Position numbers and translations under genes: made by a program. DNA of 15,490 nucleotides, taken from positions 1 through 15,490 of the forward strand of contig DATJXG010000411.1 of the NCBI GenBank assembly GCA_035500455.1. The letters run 5' to 3'. The notes beneath the pieces were generated by a model. The model was not told where the DNA came from, did no database searches, and was given only the letters and a program-made list of their open reading frames with translations. The DNA comes from DATJXG01 sp035500455. Its GTDB lineage: Bacteria > Acidobacteriota > Terriglobia > Terriglobales > Acidobacteriaceae. Shown here piece after piece: positions 13,793 through 15,490 of the stretch (position 1 is its first letter; every line of letters begins with the position of its first letter).

Positions 13793-14324
13793 CTTCAAAC
13801 TCCGCCGCTTCTGGAAACCGCAACTTGCACTTGGAGAGAGTCCTGGCCAGTAACTCCTCCACCTGCCGGTCTTCGCAGTTCCGCGCCATCGCCAGTTCGC
13901 TGACCAGCAGGTAGCGGGCGCGCTCCAGCATCTTCTTCTCCCGGAACGAGAGCGGCTTGGACTGGTTTAACAGCAGCAGCCCCTTCAGCACCGCCGCCAC
14001 TTCCAGCAGCGAGCCGGTGCGCATGCGCTCCGAGTTCTCCTTGAAGCGGTCTTTCCAGTCGGCGACGTTGTCGCACGAGCCGTCGGTGAGGAAATCGAGG
14101 ATTTTCTGGATTTCGCCGTTCTTCACCACCCGCCGCAAGCCCACAGTGCCGACGTTGTGGAAAGGCACCATGACCTTCAGGCTGCTGGCCGCAATCTTGA
14201 GGAGGTAGAACTGCTCCACGGTGGCGCCGATGGTCCGGCTGCTGATCTGCTCAATTATTCCAACACCGTGATTAGGGTAAACGACTTTATCGCCAATATG
14301 GAAGGAACCATCACCGCTGATCAT
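13788..14324 (-). CDS. CarD/CdnL-type RNA polymerase-binding regulator
   Basis: Transcription regulator of the CarD/CdnL/TRCF-like family, 178 aa. The N-terminal RNA polymerase-interaction domain (about 1-65) shows FHIGDKVVYPNHGVGIIEQI and FYLLKI followed by LKVMVPFHNVGTVGLRRV, a strong family match. The helical C-terminal domain (about 70-165) contains DWKDRFKENSERMRTGSLLEVAAVLKGL and the Leu-rich segment LSFREKKMLERARYLLVSELA. In characterised members this domain contacts DNA at the upstream edge of the -10 and stabilises the open complex, often at rRNA promoters. ATG 14324 was chosen because the domain begins just after it; an in-frame TTG at 14351 would add nine unconserved residues. The TAG stop lies in a heptamer repeat. 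Confidence 0.93.
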   Translation of the reverse strand: MISGDGSFHIGDKVVYPNHGVGIIEQISSRTIGATVEQFYLLKIAASSLKVMVPFHNVGTVGLRRVVKNGEIQKILDFLTDGSCDNVADWKDRFKENSERMRTGSLLEVAAVLKGLLLLNQSKPLSFREKKMLERARYLLVSELAMARNCEDRQVEELLARTLSKCKLRFPEAAEFEA

Positions 14325-14633
14325 GCTGGGATACCCATCAGCGCAGGACAAGCCGGGGAAGACTGCACTCCTTCCAGTCTATCCCAAACTGGGTGTGATT
14401 TCAACGCGGGACTGGCAGAGTTTGCTGCGGAATTGGACCTCGTGGCCAGCAAAATGGAACCTCCGATTCCCCCGCATTCCAGCGATGCGCGAGCTGGATG
14501 CAAGATGGTAAAAGTGGAGTATGGCAGGAAGAAATCGGCGTTAATGTGCCATTTACACCACTATTACTTCGATCTGCGAGACACCAAGTGGGAAAGGATG
14601 ACGTTATTCCAAACCCACAGGGAATCCTCTTCG
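14325..14633. other. Intergenic region upstream of the CarD-type gene
   Basis: About 310 bp separate the CarD-type start from the end of the Ig-like gene, both on the minus strand. Long open frames here (for example on + across 14157-14786) look like shadows: they have no recognisable domain and overlap both real genes. Apart from the promoter at 14376-14404 and a Shine-Dalgarno-like AAGGAG on the minus strand near 14365 that fits no good start, I see no further gene, array or terminator. Confidence 0.5.
14376..14404 (-). promoter_or_regulatory. Likely sigma-70-type promoter of the CarD-type gene
   Basis: On the minus strand TTGAAA (14404-14399), a 17-bp spacer and TAGACT (14381-14376) form a good vegetative promoter. 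The predicted start near 14369 leaves a leader of about 45 nt to ATG 14324. Confidence 0.5.
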
Positions 14634-15488
14634 CTAACCTATAGACAGCGTGAAAGTGACCGTATGGCTGATTCCGCCGCCAGTTGCCGTCACCGTCACG
14701 GTGTAGCTGCCGGCGGGCGTGCCGGGGTCAACGTGGCCACTTCCCTCGCCTCCGCTGCCCCCTCCCCCACAACTCACCACCGGTAGGAGCAACGTTATGG
14801 CCATGAATCCTAACAGAACCTTTGCCCGGCCTTGTTTCGAGCCGCCGATCAGCAGAATGCCGACAAATGCAGCTACGATCCCGCCCATCCAGCCGGACCC
14901 GCGGCCGGAGTCCTTGCGCACTGAAGAGACGGTGTGGGAACCGGTAGTGGTGACGCTGAGGGTGCTGGTGCCGCTACCCGCCAGCGAGGCCGGGGAAAAG
15001 CTGCAAGTGCTCTCCGCGGGAAGGCCGGTGCAGGCGAAGGTGGCCGGACCGGTGTAGCTGGCCTGCCCGTCAATGGTTAATAGCATGGTATTCGAACCGC
15101 CCGGCACGGCAACGGTAAGCGAAGACGGGGCGGTGAACTTGAAGTCGGTGCCGGCAACCGCGATCGCGAGAGTGCTGGAACTGGAGGAACCGTAGTCAAT
15201 ATCCCCGCTGTACTGCGCCGAAACGGTTTCATGATTCACGGCCGGGGTGTAGCTCAACGTCGCCTGCATCACACTGTTGCCGCTGGCGTCGGTCGTGACT
15301 GTATAGGTGGGTGCTCCGCCTATCGATTCCGGGTTGCCGTTAAAAATCACGTATCCCGTCATAGCGGGGCCTTTGCCGGCGCTATCAATGACTGCGGTCA
15401 AAGTTGTGCTGGCGCCGGCCGCTGGATTGGGGGGATTTGCACTCACTGTGGCAGTGGTCGGCCAGATCGCATAGAGAGGATAAGAGCC
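14634..15488 (-). CDS. Ig-like repeat surface/envelope protein, C-terminal part (5' partial)
   Basis: C-terminal portion of a large secreted or envelope protein. The frame stays open to the window edge, so the GTG at 15446 is not the real start. Counting from that GTG, residues 1-97 form a bacterial Ig-like domain (ANPPNPAAGASTTLTAVI, ending QYSGDIDYGSSSSSTLAI). Residues about 100-170 form a second beta-rich repeat (ATFACTGLPAESTCSFSPASL). Two hydrophobic helices follow (about 186-202 and 209-225) with a basic SKQGRAK turn between them. Next come a lipobox-like VVSC, a Gly/Ser-rich linker and a short last beta segment (AGSYTVTVTATGGG...TFTLSIG). This ending resembles acidobacterial repeat proteins from memory. 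Function is probably adhesion or surface structure; no enzyme domain is visible. Confidence 0.82.
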   Translation of the reverse strand, partial: GSYPLYAIWPTTATVSANPPNPAAGASTTLTAVIDSAGKGPAMTGYVIFNGNPESIGGAPTYTVTTDASGNSVMQATLSYTPAVNHETVSAQYSGDIDYGSSSSSTLAIAVAGTDFKFTAPSSLTVAVPGGSNTMLLTIDGQASYTGPATFACTGLPAESTCSFSPASLAGSGTSTLSVTTTGSHTVSSVRKDSGRGSGWMGGIVAAFVGILLIGGSKQGRAKVLLGFMAITLLLPVVSCGGGGSGGEGSGHVDPGTPAGSYTVTVTATGGGISHTVTFTLSIG

Positions 15489-15490
15489 GG

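Noticed and set aside
14157..14786. 209-aa plus-strand open frame across the CarD-Ig gap
   Set aside because: It overlaps both real genes in antisense and has low-complexity ends and no recognisable domain.

Overview
The window reads as a high-GC chromosomal segment of a diderm bacterium, most likely an acidobacterium (Terriglobia-like). This is inferred from three things: a full-length LptD, which implies an LPS outer membrane; a C-terminal Ig-repeat protein tail ending in a membrane hairpin and a Cys-Gly-rich stretch; and intergenic DNA full of short-period degenerate repeats. No 16S rRNA or other taxonomic marker is present, so the assignment is tentative. The genes are mostly core or housekeeping. 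I see no phage, transposase, CRISPR or tRNA.

Layout. 2-2558 (+): an NtrC-type response regulator (5' end outside the window) overlaps an NtrY/NtrB-like membrane histidine kinase. 2654-5612 (-): gltX, preceded by an RDD membrane protein with an N-terminal zinc-ribbon-like motif. 5732-11481 (+): lptD, larE, a DsbA-like periplasmic thioredoxin-fold protein and a SurA-like lipoprotein peptidyl-prolyl isomerase. 11590-12057 (-): ruvX. 12111-13187 (+): an AI-2E family membrane protein, divergent from ruvX. 13367-13736 (+): a four-helix-bundle (23S rRNA intervening-sequence type) gene broken by a +1 frameshift. 13788-14324 (-): a CarD/CdnL-type regulator. 14634-15488 (-): the C-terminal part of an Ig-like repeat protein that runs off the window.

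How the genes fit together. LptD carries the cysteine pattern of the disulfide-bonded E. coli protein. The same strand encodes a thioredoxin-fold CPFC protein and a SurA-type chaperone, the two kinds of factor that E. coli LptD maturation needs, so this stretch may be a loose outer-membrane biogenesis neighbourhood interrupted by larE.

The strongest unexplained signal lies between the genes. Six intergenic regions hold degenerate tandem arrays with fixed periods of 7, 8, 10 or 13 bp. They lie just downstream of stop codons and in two cases include the stop codon itself. Several families recur in opposite orientation elsewhere in the window, and one folds into a long imperfect hairpin (8243-8356). 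A second pattern is a set of -10-like hexamers placed 6-7 bp before the start codon (gltX, larE, ruvX, AI-2E gene), which suggests leaderless transcripts.
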